Below, one piece after another: positions 44,599-54,203 of a DNA stretch of 64,000 bases. Under the pieces are notes generated by a model, which was not told the DNA's origin, did no database searches, and saw only the letters and a list, made by a program, of their open reading frames with translations. Source of the DNA: Paraburkholderia haematera (GTDB lineage Bacteria; Pseudomonadota; Gammaproteobacteria; Burkholderiales; Burkholderiaceae); assembly GCF_905220975.1 (NCBI RefSeq), contig NZ_CAJNBK010000020.1:60668-124667 (forward strand), given 5' to 3'. Numbering within the stretch: the stretch's first letter is position 1; every line of letters begins with the position of its first letter. The position numbers and the translations under genes are program-made.

Positions 44599-44618
44599 GC
44601 ACGCGGCACAAGTCGAAG

Positions 44619-44645
44619 AAAGGAGGCGCGAAGTGCGCCTCCTTT
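44619..44645 (+). terminator. Hairpin after dsbC
   Basis: AAAGGAGGCGC/GCGCCTCCTTT is a perfect 11-bp stem with a 5-base loop. The T-run is short, so termination may be partial before the peptidase gene. Confidence 0.6.
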
Positions 44646-44693
44646 CACATCAAGCCCCAAACCTCCCCGCTAGAAACCTCCTAATCGCCGCCG

Positions 44694-46484
44694 ATGAAGC
44701 CGATCCGCTACACCATCGTTCCCAAGCAACCCGCCGCCCATCTGTTCGAAGTCACCGTGACCGTCGCCGATCCCGATCCGGCCGGCCAGCGCTTCATGCT
44801 GCCGGTATGGATTCCGGGCAGCTACATGGTGCGGGAATTTGCCCGCAACATCGTCACGCTGCGCGGCACCAATGAGGCGGGGCGGAAGGTGCGCGTCGAA
44901 AAAACCGACAAGCACACGTGGCAGGCAGCGCCGGTCAAGGGTCCGCTGACGCTGCGCTACGAGGTGTATGCATGGGATCTGTCGGTGCGCGCCGCGCATC
45001 TCGACGATTCAACGGGCTTTTTCAATGGCACGAGCGTGTTCCTGGTGCCGCTCGGTCATGAGGAAGCGCAGTGTGTGGTCGATATCCAGAAGCCGGACGG
45101 CGCGGCGTATCACAACTGGCGGGTCGCGACCGCGTTGCCGGAGGCGCGTGGCACGAAGCGCTATGGCTTCGGCGAGTATCGCGCGCAGAACTACGACGAA
45201 TTGATCGATCACCCGGTCACGTTGGGCGAGTTCGCGCTGGGGACGTTCAAGGTGCACGGCGTATCGCACGATATCGTGATCGCGGGCCGCGTGATCGGAC
45301 TGGATATGGCGCGTTTGTCCGCCGATCTGAAGCGTATCTGCGAAGCGCAGATCGCCTTGTTCGAGCCGGAGTCGAAGAAGGCGCCCATGGATCGCTACGT
45401 GTTCATGACGCAGGCCGTCGCGGATGGTTATGGCGGACTGGAACATCGCGCCTCGACGGCGCTGATCTGCAATCGCGGCGACCTGCCGGTAGAGGGCCGC
45501 GACGCGCTCACCGAGGGCTACCGAACCTACCTCGGCCTGTGCAGCCACGAATACTTCCACACCTGGAATGTGAAGCGCATCAAGCCGGCCGTGTTTGCGC
45601 CGTACAACCTGAGCGTCGAAAACTACACGCCGCTGCTGTGGCTGTTCGAAGGCTTCACCTCTTACTACGACGATCTGATCCTCGTGCGCAGCGGCCTGAT
45701 CTCGCAAGACGACTATCTCGGCATGCTCGGCAAGGTCGTTGGTGGCGTGCTGCGCGGCAGTGGCCGCCTGAAGCAGACGGTGGCGGAAAGCTCGTTCGAC
45801 GCGTGGGTCAAATACTATCGGCAGGACGAAAATGCGCCGAATGCGATCGTCAGCTATTACACCAAGGGCTCGCTCGTCGCGCTCGCGTTCGATCTGACGA
45901 TCCGCACGCAGAGCAATAACCGCAAATCGCTCGACGACGTGATGCGCCTCTTGTGGAAGCGGTTTGGACGCGACTTCTATCGTGGCAAGCCCGTCGGCGT
46001 CGAGGAAAGCGAGATCGAGGCGATTTTTGCCGAAGCGACAGGCGTGCAACTGGGCGAATTGTTCGCCGAAGCCGTGTACGGCACCCGCGATCTGCCTCTC
46101 GAGACGTTGCTCGCGCCGTTTGGCGTCTCGCTCGCGCCGGAATTGGAAAAGCACGGCAAGCCGTCGCTCGGCGCTCGCGTGCGCGGCGGCGCGGATTGCA
46201 CGCTGTCGGCGGTTCACGAAGGCAGCGCGGCACAAAAGGCCGGCCTTTCGGCGGGCGACGTGCTGATCGCGCTCGACGGCCTGCGCGTGACCGGCTCAAA
46301 TCTTGATTCGCTTCTGTCGCGCTATTTGCCGGGTGCAAAAGTCGAGGTCCACGCCTTTCGACGCGACGAGCTGCGTGTCGCGCAAGTCAAGCTGGACGGG
46401 CCTGAGGTGTCGCGCTACAAGCTCGCCGTGAGCGACAAGCGGCCCGCCGCCCGCAAGGCGCGGGAGCGCTGGCTGGCAAGCTAA
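44694..46484 (+). CDS. M61-family metallopeptidase (glycyl aminopeptidase type) with PDZ domain
   Basis: The 596-residue protein has an N-terminal beta-rich domain with VWIPGSYMVREFARNI. The zinc site HEYFH is at residues 285-289 followed by TWNVKRIKP, with the third ligand Glu in LLWLFEGFTSYYDD. The C-terminal PDZ domain (about 490-570) contains GSAAQKAGLSAGDVLIALDGL. This is the M61 layout of the Sphingomonas glycyl aminopeptidase. No signal peptide is visible, so it is probably cytoplasmic. Specificity here is unknown. Confidence 0.9.
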   Translation: MKPIRYTIVPKQPAAHLFEVTVTVADPDPAGQRFMLPVWIPGSYMVREFARNIVTLRGTNEAGRKVRVEKTDKHTWQAAPVKGPLTLRYEVYAWDLSVRAAHLDDSTGFFNGTSVFLVPLGHEEAQCVVDIQKPDGAAYHNWRVATALPEARGTKRYGFGEYRAQNYDELIDHPVTLGEFALGTFKVHGVSHDIVIAGRVIGLDMARLSADLKRICEAQIALFEPESKKAPMDRYVFMTQAVADGYGGLEHRASTALICNRGDLPVEGRDALTEGYRTYLGLCSHEYFHTWNVKRIKPAVFAPYNLSVENYTPLLWLFEGFTSYYDDLILVRSGLISQDDYLGMLGKVVGGVLRGSGRLKQTVAESSFDAWVKYYRQDENAPNAIVSYYTKGSLVALAFDLTIRTQSNNRKSLDDVMRLLWKRFGRDFYRGKPVGVEESEIEAIFAEATGVQLGELFAEAVYGTRDLPLETLLAPFGVSLAPELEKHGKPSLGARVRGGADCTLSAVHEGSAAQKAGLSAGDVLIALDGLRVTGSNLDSLLSRYLPGAKVEVHAFRRDELRVAQVKLDGPEVSRYKLAVSDKRPAARKARERWLAS

Positions 46485-46525
46485 TTGTAAGCAATGGTGC
46501 TATTAATCGGAGGGTTCACAGCGGG

Positions 46526-46551
46526 GGATTGTTCTACCAGTGCAACAATCC
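46526..46551 (+). terminator. Possible terminator after the M61 gene
   Basis: GGATTGTT/AACAATCC is a perfect 8-bp stem with a 10-base loop, 41 bases past the stop; it lacks a T-run. Confidence 0.3.
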
Positions 46552-46639
46552 TTCGCTGCCGGATGGCTTTTTCCCGGGACGGTAAAAAAACACAATGGCT
46601 CCACTCGCGCAAAACTGCGCGCCCCTACTGGAGTCAACC

Positions 46640-47236
46640 ATGACCACGATCCTGCAAATCAACTCGGCAGCCCGCTCGCAAGGCGCGAACTCGACGCTTC
46701 TCGTCAACGAGCTCACCGCCAAGCTGCAACAATCGAACCCGGGCGCGCAAGTCGTCGTCCGTAACCTGCAAGCTGAACCGCTGCCGCACCTGGACGACGC
46801 CGTCCTCGGCGCGTTCTTTACGCCGGCAGATCAACGCACGCCGGAACAAGCCGCGATTTCTGCACGCAGCGAAGCGCTGATCGCTGAACTGCAAGCCGCC
46901 GACATCGTCGTGATCGGCGCACCGATGTACAACTTCGGCATCTCGTCGCAATTGAAGACGTACTTCGACTTCATCGCACGTGCCGGTATCACGTTCCAGT
47001 ACACCGCGAACGGTCCGGAAGGTCTCGTGAAGGGTAAGAAGGTTCACGTGGTTTCGGCACGCGGCGGCAAGTATGCCGGCACCCCGAACGACAGCCAAAC
47101 ACCGTACCTGAAGAGCTTCCTCGGCTTCCTCGGCATGACCGACGTGAACTTCATCTACGCCGAAGGCCTGAACATGGGCCCGGACGCTGCTACCGCCGCG
47201 TTGGCTGGCGCGCGTGAAGCGATCGCTGCTGCATAA
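46640..47236 (+). CDS. azoR: FMN-dependent NADH:quinone oxidoreductase / azoreductase
   Basis: The 198-residue flavodoxin-fold protein matches AzoR: QINSAARSQGANSTLLVNEL binds FMN phosphate, and GAPMYNFGISSQLKTYFDFI and SARGGKYAG form the isoalloxazine pocket. It works as a dimer, reducing quinones and azo dyes by two-electron transfer. The start follows TGGAG. The gene is monocistronic, ended by a strong terminator. Confidence 0.94.
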   Translation: MTTILQINSAARSQGANSTLLVNELTAKLQQSNPGAQVVVRNLQAEPLPHLDDAVLGAFFTPADQRTPEQAAISARSEALIAELQAADIVVIGAPMYNFGISSQLKTYFDFIARAGITFQYTANGPEGLVKGKKVHVVSARGGKYAGTPNDSQTPYLKSFLGFLGMTDVNFIYAEGLNMGPDAATAALAGAREAIAAA

Positions 47237-47283
47237 GGATTGAGGTTTGTCTCGCGCTGCGTGATCGCGGCGCGGTGGAATGA

Positions 47284-47319
47284 AAAAACGCCACGGAATG
47301 TGAGTTCCGTGGCGTTTTT
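47284..47319. terminator. Bidirectional terminator between azoR and ung
   Basis: A 15-bp perfect stem (47284-47298 with 47305-47319) has A-run and T-run ends and a TGTGAG loop, suited to both convergent transcripts. Confidence 0.92.
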
Positions 47320-47339
47320 GTTTTTGCGCGCAGTGGACG

Positions 47340-48179
47340 TTAGGCCAGCATCTGCGCTTCGTCGGGCAGGCGCCAATCGATCGGTGTGCGGCCGTGCTTG
47401 ACGAGATATTCGTTCGCCGACGCAAAGTGACCACAGCCGAGAAAGCCGCGATGTGCCGACAGCGGCGACGGATGCGGCGCCTCCAGCACGAAATGCGACT
47501 TGCCGCCGAGCAGCGCGCGCTTGGCTTGCGCATGCGCGCCCCACAGCATGAAGACGAGGCCGTCATGCCGCATGGCCAGTTCGTGGATCAGCGTGTCGGT
47601 GCATTTCTCCCAGCCGCGTTTCGCGTGACTCGCGGCCGAGTCGCGCTCGACGGTCAGCACTGTGTTCAACAGCAGCACGCCCTGCTTGGCCCAGGTGTCG
47701 AGGCACCCATGACGCGGCGGCTCGTGGCCGAGGCTAGCGGCGATTTCCTTGAAGATATTGCGCAGCGACGGCGGCGTGCGAACGTTTGGCGCGACCGAAA
47801 ACGCCAGTCCGTGCGCTTGCGGCGTGCCGCGGTCTTCGCCGTGATACGGGTCCTGGCCGAGGATCACGACTTTGACTTCGTCGGGGCTGGTGAGGCGCAG
47901 GGCTCGGAAGACGTCGGCGGGATAGACGGTTTTGCCGGCCGCGCGCTCACCGTCGACGAAGCGGCACAACGGTGCGTAGGCGTCGCTTTCGATGAACGGT
48001 GTGAGGTGTGCGCGCCATGCCGGCGGCAGGGCGGCGAATTGGGCTTCGAGCGTCGGCGGCGGTTGGTCGGCGGCGGGCGGTTTCTGCGACTGCGCGTTTG
48101 CGTCGGCTGACGGAGCAGGGGTGTCGTCGAACAACGAGGCTTGCGACGATTTGGAGCGGGTGCGAGAGGGGGAGGTCAT
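47340..48179 (-). CDS. ung: Uracil-DNA glycosylase
   Basis: The 279-residue family-1 enzyme has the catalytic block VVILGQDPYHGEDRGTPQAH (Asp in GQDPYH), the uracil-pocket LLLNTVLTVE, and the minor-groove loop APHPSPLSAHRG with its His. A disordered, Gln/Pro/Ala-rich N-terminal extension of about 55 residues precedes the catalytic domain and is longer than in E. coli Ung. The ATG at 48179 is preferred over an upstream TTG and has GGAGG-like purines before it. Confidence 0.95.
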   Translation of the reverse strand: MTSPSRTRSKSSQASLFDDTPAPSADANAQSQKPPAADQPPPTLEAQFAALPPAWRAHLTPFIESDAYAPLCRFVDGERAAGKTVYPADVFRALRLTSPDEVKVVILGQDPYHGEDRGTPQAHGLAFSVAPNVRTPPSLRNIFKEIAASLGHEPPRHGCLDTWAKQGVLLLNTVLTVERDSAASHAKRGWEKCTDTLIHELAMRHDGLVFMLWGAHAQAKRALLGGKSHFVLEAPHPSPLSAHRGFLGCGHFASANEYLVKHGRTPIDWRLPDEAQMLA

Positions 48180-48465
48180 GGCGTGGAAGTGTCGCAGCAA
48201 ATGCGGGCCGGCTCAAGATGGCTGTGCCGCGTAAGGCTTGCACGCCGCGCGGACGCGCCTGTGCTTGGGGGCTGATGATTCTGGGGTCTGGCTTTGGTGT
48301 ACGGTGTACCGCGCAAACGGTGAAGCGCTTTTGCGCTATAGACAGACGGCAAAGCGCAGGTTGCGAAGTGCAAACGGCGGGGCGCAAACCCCACAGGCAC
48401 ACGGCTCGAAGACTCGGGGCTGCACTAACAATCGTTGCCACCCGCGTCGCGCGCTCCGCGTAGCC

Positions 48466-49092
48466 TTAACTCGTCCGCAATTGATATCCGCGCTGCGCTT
48501 TGCTGATGTTGTCTGGCGCGAGGCCGGCTACGTGTTTGCCGAGTTCGTTCGCGAGCAGATTGAGTGCGGCTTCGTCGCCGGACTTCAATTCAAGCTCCAC
48601 TTCGGAAATCGGCGCGCGGCGGATTTCGCCGTTCACCTCGGCGATGACGTTGCCTTGATCGATCGCCGCTTCGACTTCCGAGCCGTCCAGTTCGATATGC
48701 CACAGCGTGCGAGTGAAATTCGTGCGGAACAATTCGATCAGCTCCGGCGCGGCCTGACGCAAGGCTTCAGACGCAATCGGCTCGTCACACTCACGCAGCA
48801 ACGCATCGATCTCCAGCTTTTCACCCGCCACCGGCATTTCCCACTCGTGCCGGCTGTGCAAACCGTCCTTTGCGTTGCCTACCGTCTTGAAGGTTTGCAG
48901 CCAGCCGTCCGGCGTGTGCCGCAGGCGCAGTGCGCTTTTCGAACTAGCCAGCGCCAGCGCCGGCGTGTCGAAGTAGATATTCGCCAGTTCGATCGGCCGG
49001 CCCTCGTTGCCGGTGCGCGCGACGAACCACCGCGTCGCCGCGTTCACCTGGCTGACCGGCAGTGCCAGCTTGATTTCACGTTCCATGCCCAT
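48466..49092 (-). CDS. CYTH-domain protein (putative inorganic triphosphatase)
   Basis: The 208-residue protein starts with the CYTH signature EREIKLALP (E-x-E-x-K) and has alternating charged strands that form the triphosphate tunnel, including RLRHTPDGW and SEVELELKSGD. CYTH enzymes hydrolyse inorganic triphosphate or cyclise ATP. No CHAD domain is fused, unlike many paralogues. Two ATGs two codons apart are possible starts; the second is better spaced from AGG. It is downstream of trpC on the same strand by 39 bases and may be the last gene of that operon. Confidence 0.87.
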   Translation of the reverse strand: MGMEREIKLALPVSQVNAATRWFVARTGNEGRPIELANIYFDTPALALASSKSALRLRHTPDGWLQTFKTVGNAKDGLHSRHEWEMPVAGEKLEIDALLRECDEPIASEALRQAAPELIELFRTNFTRTLWHIELDGSEVEAAIDQGNVIAEVNGEIRRAPISEVELELKSGDEAALNLLANELGKHVAGLAPDNISKAQRGYQLRTS

Positions 49093-49131
49093 GACCTGCT
49101 CCGCTATGTAGCCCGCGTGTTGAACCCGCGC

Positions 49132-49917
49132 CTAGAAAAACATGCGCGCAAGCTCCACACCAGGCTCTTCCGCTCGCATGAACGCCTCGCCGACGAGGAA
49201 CGTATGCACGTCCATCGCCCGTAGACGTTCGACATCGATCCGAGACAGAATGCCCGACTCCGTGACGACGATGCGGTCGTCCGGAATCGATTCGAGCATG
49301 CCGATGGTCGTTTCGATCGACGTTTCGAACGTACGCAGATTGCGGTTGTTGATACCGATCAGGGGTGTCTTCAGCGTGAGCGCTTCCTTCAGCTCATTAC
49401 TGTCGTGCACCTCGACCAGCACCGCGAGGCCCAGCGAATGCGCGAGCGCTTCCAGATCCTGCATCTGCGAGGTTTCCAGGGCGGCAGCGATCAGCAGAAT
49501 CGCGTCCGCACCCATCGCGCGGGCTTCGACGATCTGGTACGGATCGACGATAAAATCTTTACGCAGCACCGGCAGATTGCAGGCGGCGCGCGCTTCCTGC
49601 AGATACTCCACGCTGCCCTGGAAGAATTGCACGTCGGTGAGGACGGACAAGCAGGCGGCACCGTGCTTTTCATACGAACGCGCGATTTCGGCCGGCACGA
49701 AATGTTCGCGCAGCACGCCTTTCGACGGGCTCGCCTTTTTTACCTCGGTGATCACCGCGGGAAGACCGGCCGTGAGTTTCGCGCGCAATGCGCCGACGAA
49801 ATCGCGAATGTCGCGCGACGAAGCTTCGAGGCGCAGCGCTTCGAGCGGCGCGCTCTGTTCAGCCGCGCGGACTTCTTCGCGTTTGACCGCGATGATGCGG
49901 TCGAGGATGTCGCTCAT
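49132..49917 (-). CDS. trpC: Indole-3-glycerol-phosphate synthase
   Basis: The 261-residue TIM barrel closes the indole ring from CdRP. Key segments are ITEVKKASPSKGVLRE (substrate phosphate and Lys), VLRKDFIVDPYQIVEARAMGAD (catalytic Lys) and LIGINNRNLRTFE. It is monofunctional, not fused to TrpF. It is the last trp gene here, 18 bases after trpD. Confidence 0.97.
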   Translation of the reverse strand: MSDILDRIIAVKREEVRAAEQSAPLEALRLEASSRDIRDFVGALRAKLTAGLPAVITEVKKASPSKGVLREHFVPAEIARSYEKHGAACLSVLTDVQFFQGSVEYLQEARAACNLPVLRKDFIVDPYQIVEARAMGADAILLIAAALETSQMQDLEALAHSLGLAVLVEVHDSNELKEALTLKTPLIGINNRNLRTFETSIETTIGMLESIPDDRIVVTESGILSRIDVERLRAMDVHTFLVGEAFMRAEEPGVELARMFF

Positions 49918-49935
49918 GAGTGTCTCGCTACGTAG

Positions 49936-50967
49936 TTACTGCTTGAATTGCTGGGTGAAGCGAATCAGGTCGTCGACCTTCGCGCGTGCCTTGCCGCTCG
50001 CGATCGCTTCGCGCGCCAACTGGATGCCGTCCGCAATCGAGGCCGCCACGTTCGCCGAATAGAGGGCCGTGCCCGCGTTCAGCGTGACGATCTCACGCGC
50101 GACGCCAGGCTTGTTGTCGAGCGCTTCGAGCAGCATCAGTTTGGACTCGGCGGCGTCGGCCACTTTCAGCGTGCGGTTCGACACCATCTGCATGCCGAAG
50201 TCTTCCGGATGGATTTCGTATTCGTGCACCTCGCCGTCGCGCAACTCGCCGACCTGCGTGGCTGCGCCGAGCGAGACTTCGTCCATGCCGTCCATGCCGT
50301 ACACCACCAGCACGTGCTTGGCGCCGAGGCGCTGCATGACACGTACCTGAATGCCGACGAGGTCGCCGTGGAACACGCCCATCAGCTGATTCGGTGCGCC
50401 GGCCGGATTGGTCAGCGGCCCGAGAATGTTGAATATGGTTCGCACGCCGAGTTCGCGGCGCACCGGCGCGATGTTCTTCATCGCCGGATGATGGTTCGGC
50501 GCGAACATGAAGCCCATGCCGGTTTCTGCGATCGACGCCGCAACCTGTTCCGGCTGCAGATCGATATTCACGCCGAGCGCTTCGAGCACGTCCGCGCTGC
50601 CCGACTTGCTCGACACGCCGCGGCCACCGTGCTTCGCGACCTTGGCGCCGGCCGCGGCCGAAACGAACATGGTCGCCGTGGAAATATTGAAGGTCTGCGA
50701 GCCGTCGCCGCCGGTGCCGACGATATCAACGAAGTTCGAATTGTCCTGCACGTCGACGTGCCGGGCAAATTCACGCATCACCGTAGCGGCAGCGGTGATT
50801 TCGCCGATGGTCTCTTTTTTGACGCGCAGGCCGGTAATGATCGCCGCCGACATCACGGGCGACAGTTCGCCGCGCATGATGAGGCGCATCAGATGCAGCA
50901 TTTCGTCGTGGAAAATTTCGCGGTGCTCGATCGTGCGTTGCAGCGCTTCCTGGGGCGTAATCGACAT
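49936..50967 (-). CDS. trpD: Anthranilate phosphoribosyltransferase
   Basis: The 343-residue enzyme joins anthranilate to PRPP. It has the glycine loop DIVGTGGDGSQTFNIST and the KHGGRGVSSKSGSADVLEALG anthranilate-site motif. The start at 50967 has AGGAGAGA; the frame runs seven codons further to a TTG. It is separate from TrpG, in contrast to the enterobacterial fusion. Confidence 0.97.
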   Translation of the reverse strand: MSITPQEALQRTIEHREIFHDEMLHLMRLIMRGELSPVMSAAIITGLRVKKETIGEITAAATVMREFARHVDVQDNSNFVDIVGTGGDGSQTFNISTATMFVSAAAGAKVAKHGGRGVSSKSGSADVLEALGVNIDLQPEQVAASIAETGMGFMFAPNHHPAMKNIAPVRRELGVRTIFNILGPLTNPAGAPNQLMGVFHGDLVGIQVRVMQRLGAKHVLVVYGMDGMDEVSLGAATQVGELRDGEVHEYEIHPEDFGMQMVSNRTLKVADAAESKLMLLEALDNKPGVAREIVTLNAGTALYSANVAASIADGIQLAREAIASGKARAKVDDLIRFTQQFKQ

Positions 50968-50984
50968 GATTTCGTCTCTCCTGA

Positions 50985-51572
<588 letters not shown>

Positions 51573-51585
51573 GGTGTGTCTCCGG

Positions 51586-53079
51586 TCAGAAGTCGCTATC
51601 GAGGCCGTCTTGAACCTGCTCGGCGGCGCGCAGCACGGCGCGCGCCTTGTTCTCGGTCTCTTGCCATTCGGATTCCGGCACCGAATCCGCGACTATGCCC
51701 GCTGCCGCCTGCACATACAGATTGCCGTTTGCGATCACACCGGTGCGGATCGTGATAGCCAGATCCATTTCGCCGGTGAACGACAGATAGCCGACGGCGC
51801 CGCCATAGAGGCCGCGTTTCACCGGTTCCAGTTCGTCGATCAATTCCATCGCGCGAACCTTCGGCGCGCCGGACAGCGTGCCGGCCGGGAAGGTGGCGCG
51901 CAGCACGTCGAAATTGGTGGTGCCGGGCTTCAGCTTGCCTTCGACCGAACTCACAATGTGCTGCACGTGCGAGTACTTTTCGATCACCATCTGATCGGTA
52001 ACGACCACCGAGCCGATCTGGGCGATACGGCCTACGTCGTTACGCGCGAGGTCGATCAGCATGACGTGTTCGGCGATTTCCTTCGGATCGTTCAGCAGTT
52101 CGGTGGCGAGCTCGGCGTCGCGTTCGGGCGTATTGCCGCGCGGGCGCGTGCCGGCGAGAGGCCGGATCGTCACGATGCGATCTTCGCCGCGCTTTTCCTG
52201 GCGCACCAGGATTTCCGGCGAGGCGCCGACCACGTGGAAGTCGCCGAAGTTGTAGTAGTACATGTACGGCGACGGATTCAACGAGCGCAGCGCGCGATAC
52301 AGCGAGAGCGGATTGTCGCGGTAAGGCTTGATCAGACGCTGGCCGACCTGCACCTGCATCAACTCGCCGGCGGCGACGTATTCCTTCGCCTTGCGCACGG
52401 CGGCCAGATAATCGTCTTTGGCGAATTCGCGGTAGGTCTCGGTGCGTACGCTCGCGGATGTGACCGGCGGCTGCACGGTCGTGCGCAAACGCTGGCGCAA
52501 TTCACGCAGACGCTGTTTGGCTTTCGTGTACGCCTCGGGTTGCGTCGGGTCCGAGTACACCACGAGGTAGAGCTTGCCCGCGAGGTTGTCGATCACCGCG
52601 ACTTCTTCGGTGAGCAGCAACTGGATGTCCGGCAGGTTCAGATCGTCTTTCGGTGCGGTGTGCGCAAGTTTCTTCTCGATGTAGCGGACCGCGTCATAGC
52701 CGAAGTAGCCTGCCAACCCGCCCGCAAAACGCGGCAGACCGGGGCGCTGCGCGACTTTGAAGCGGCCCTGGAATTGCTGGATGAACTCGAGCGGGTCGCC
52801 CTCGTGCGTTTCGACGACTTTGCCGTCCCGTACCACTTCCGATACGCCATTGCGGGTGCGCAGCAGGGTGCGCGCCGGCAAGCCGATGAACGAATAGCGG
52901 CCGAAGCGTTCGCCGCCCACCACTGATTCCAGCAGGAACGAGTTGGCGCCGTTGCGCTCAGGCTGAGCAAGCTTCAGGTACAGCGAGAGCGGCGTTTCGA
53001 GGTCGGCGAGCGCTTCGGCGATCAGCGGAATGCGATTGAAACCCTCGTTGGCGAGGGACTGAAATTCGAGTTCGGTCAT
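51586..53079 (-). CDS. trpE: Anthranilate synthase component I
   Basis: The 497-residue enzyme converts chorismate and ammonia to anthranilate. The N-terminal part carries the tryptophan feedback site (LESVVGGERFGRYSFIG region with the LLES-like motif). The C-terminal chorismate domain has IRPLAGTRPRGNTPERD, MLIDLARNDVGRIA and FPAGTLSGAPKVRAMELI. It heads trpE-G-D-C. A leader peptide rich in Trp and a terminator hairpin lie 235-355 bases upstream. Confidence 0.97.
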   Translation of the reverse strand: MTELEFQSLANEGFNRIPLIAEALADLETPLSLYLKLAQPERNGANSFLLESVVGGERFGRYSFIGLPARTLLRTRNGVSEVVRDGKVVETHEGDPLEFIQQFQGRFKVAQRPGLPRFAGGLAGYFGYDAVRYIEKKLAHTAPKDDLNLPDIQLLLTEEVAVIDNLAGKLYLVVYSDPTQPEAYTKAKQRLRELRQRLRTTVQPPVTSASVRTETYREFAKDDYLAAVRKAKEYVAAGELMQVQVGQRLIKPYRDNPLSLYRALRSLNPSPYMYYYNFGDFHVVGASPEILVRQEKRGEDRIVTIRPLAGTRPRGNTPERDAELATELLNDPKEIAEHVMLIDLARNDVGRIAQIGSVVVTDQMVIEKYSHVQHIVSSVEGKLKPGTTNFDVLRATFPAGTLSGAPKVRAMELIDELEPVKRGLYGGAVGYLSFTGEMDLAITIRTGVIANGNLYVQAAAGIVADSVPESEWQETENKARAVLRAAEQVQDGLDSDF

Positions 53080-53313
53080 GTTCCGATCCTGTACGTACGT
53101 CAGACGGCACTATGCGTCGGACAAAGCGGGGCGCGGCGCGCCCGGTCAGGCGTTCGTTCGATGTGACGACACGATGATACCGACCGGCGCGAGTTTCCCA
53201 TCGACGCATGCAAGGGATTTCAGCGCGCCTATGTACTTTGCGGGTACACGAGGGCCAAATCAACCAGTGCAGCGAAACAAGGTGATGGAAAAAACGCGTG
53301 AGCGCAGCGAAGT

Positions 53314-53343
53314 AAAAAACGGTTGCCGAAGACGAGCTTCAGC
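53314..53343 (-). terminator. Candidate trp attenuator terminator
   Basis: On the minus strand GCTGAAG/CTTCGGC form a 7-bp stem (one G-U) with a CTCGT loop, followed after five bases by six T. It begins 16 bases past the leader-peptide stop. An ACCTC/GAGGT hairpin lies between and could be the alternative structure. Confidence 0.55.
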
Positions 53344-53358
53344 GTACCTCAGGCGAGG

Positions 53359-53433
53359 TTAGCGCGACCAGCGACGCCAGGGCCAGGCTCCCCGGTCGAT
53401 GCTAATCAGACTCCGTTTTTTATTCAGAAACAT
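53359..53433 (-). CDS. trpL: Candidate trp leader peptide (24 residues, three Trp)
   Basis: An ATG at 53433 opens a 24-residue frame ending at TAA 53359. Residues 16-24 read A-W-P-W-R-R-W-S-R, so three of the last eight residues are Trp, an extreme enrichment for a frame this short. It lies 16 bases past the gph stop and upstream of trpE. A terminator-like hairpin with a U-run follows. This is the geometry of ribosome-stalling attenuation. The weak point is that no Shine-Dalgarno is seen before the ATG; a downstream non-ATG start is possible because CGGAG lies inside the frame. Confidence 0.6.
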   Translation of the reverse strand: MFLNKKRSLISIDRGAWPWRRWSR

Positions 53434-53449
53434 GAGGATGAGGGACTTT

Positions 53450-54166
53450 TCAGGTCGTGGAATGGTGCGCTGCGATAGCCTTGGCGGCATCGAGCAGCGA
53501 GGCAACTATACCATCGGATTTTATTTCTTGTATAGCTCGGCCGTGGTTGTAGCCGTACGGCAGCGTCAGCGTTGCCATACCCGCCGCGCGGCCTGCCAGC
53601 GCATCGTTTTCCGAATCGCCGATGGCGACCGTGGCTTGCGGCTCGACGCCTAGCTGCGCCGCGGCGGTGAGCATCGGCAGTGGATCCGGCTTCTTTTTCG
53701 GCAGGCTGTCGCCGCCGAGCACGACGCTGAAATACGGGCTGAGCCCATATTGCTCCAGCAATTCGACCGCGAAACGGTGCGGCTTGTTGGTGACGCAGGC
53801 GAGTTTGAGGCCGGCATCGCGCATGGCGCTGAGGCCGGCTTCGACCTCGGGATAGAGCCGCGTGTGCACGCCGTTGATCTTGGCGTACTCCTCCTGATAG
53901 ATCGCGAGCGCCTCGTCGAAACGGTCCTGTGCGTGGTCCGTTTCGAAGCGCTGAGCCAGCACACTGCGAATCAGATTCTCCGAGCCCTTGCCGATGTAGC
54001 CGACCACTTCTTCGCGCGAGGTTTCCGCCGCGTCGAGTTGCGCAAGCATGCCGTTCAGGCCGGCGGTGAAATCGTCTGCGGTATCGATCATCGTGCCGTC
54101 GAGGTCGATGATCGCGGCTTGCAGGCGCGGGCCGGTGAAGGTCGGAGCGGGGAACGGAGTCGTCAT
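53450..54166 (-). CDS. gph: Phosphoglycolate phosphatase
   Basis: The 238-residue HAD phosphatase has nucleophile motif AAIIDLDGTMIDTADDF, motif II LACVTNKPHRF, the Lys loop LPKKKPDPLPML and motif IV AIGDSENDALAGRAAG. It removes 2-phosphoglycolate. In Burkholderia it sits between rpe and trpE, as here; it is 37 bases after rpe and probably shares its transcript. Confidence 0.94.
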   Translation of the reverse strand: MTTPFPAPTFTGPRLQAAIIDLDGTMIDTADDFTAGLNGMLAQLDAAETSREEVVGYIGKGSENLIRSVLAQRFETDHAQDRFDEALAIYQEEYAKINGVHTRLYPEVEAGLSAMRDAGLKLACVTNKPHRFAVELLEQYGLSPYFSVVLGGDSLPKKKPDPLPMLTAAAQLGVEPQATVAIGDSENDALAGRAAGMATLTLPYGYNHGRAIQEIKSDGIVASLLDAAKAIAAHHSTT

Positions 54167-54203
54167 TTTTTGTGCGGGATCTCAGCGATCGATCGGGGTG
54201 TGA

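Noticed and set aside
44619..44645. Riboswitch or attenuator before the M61 peptidase
   Set aside because: A single simple hairpin with a short T-run just after dsbC is better explained as that gene's terminator.
53080..53300. A second leader peptide nearer to trpE, containing TGG codons in the frame M-I-W-P
   Set aside because: It has no clustered Trp, no following terminator, and begins at TTG without a ribosome site.
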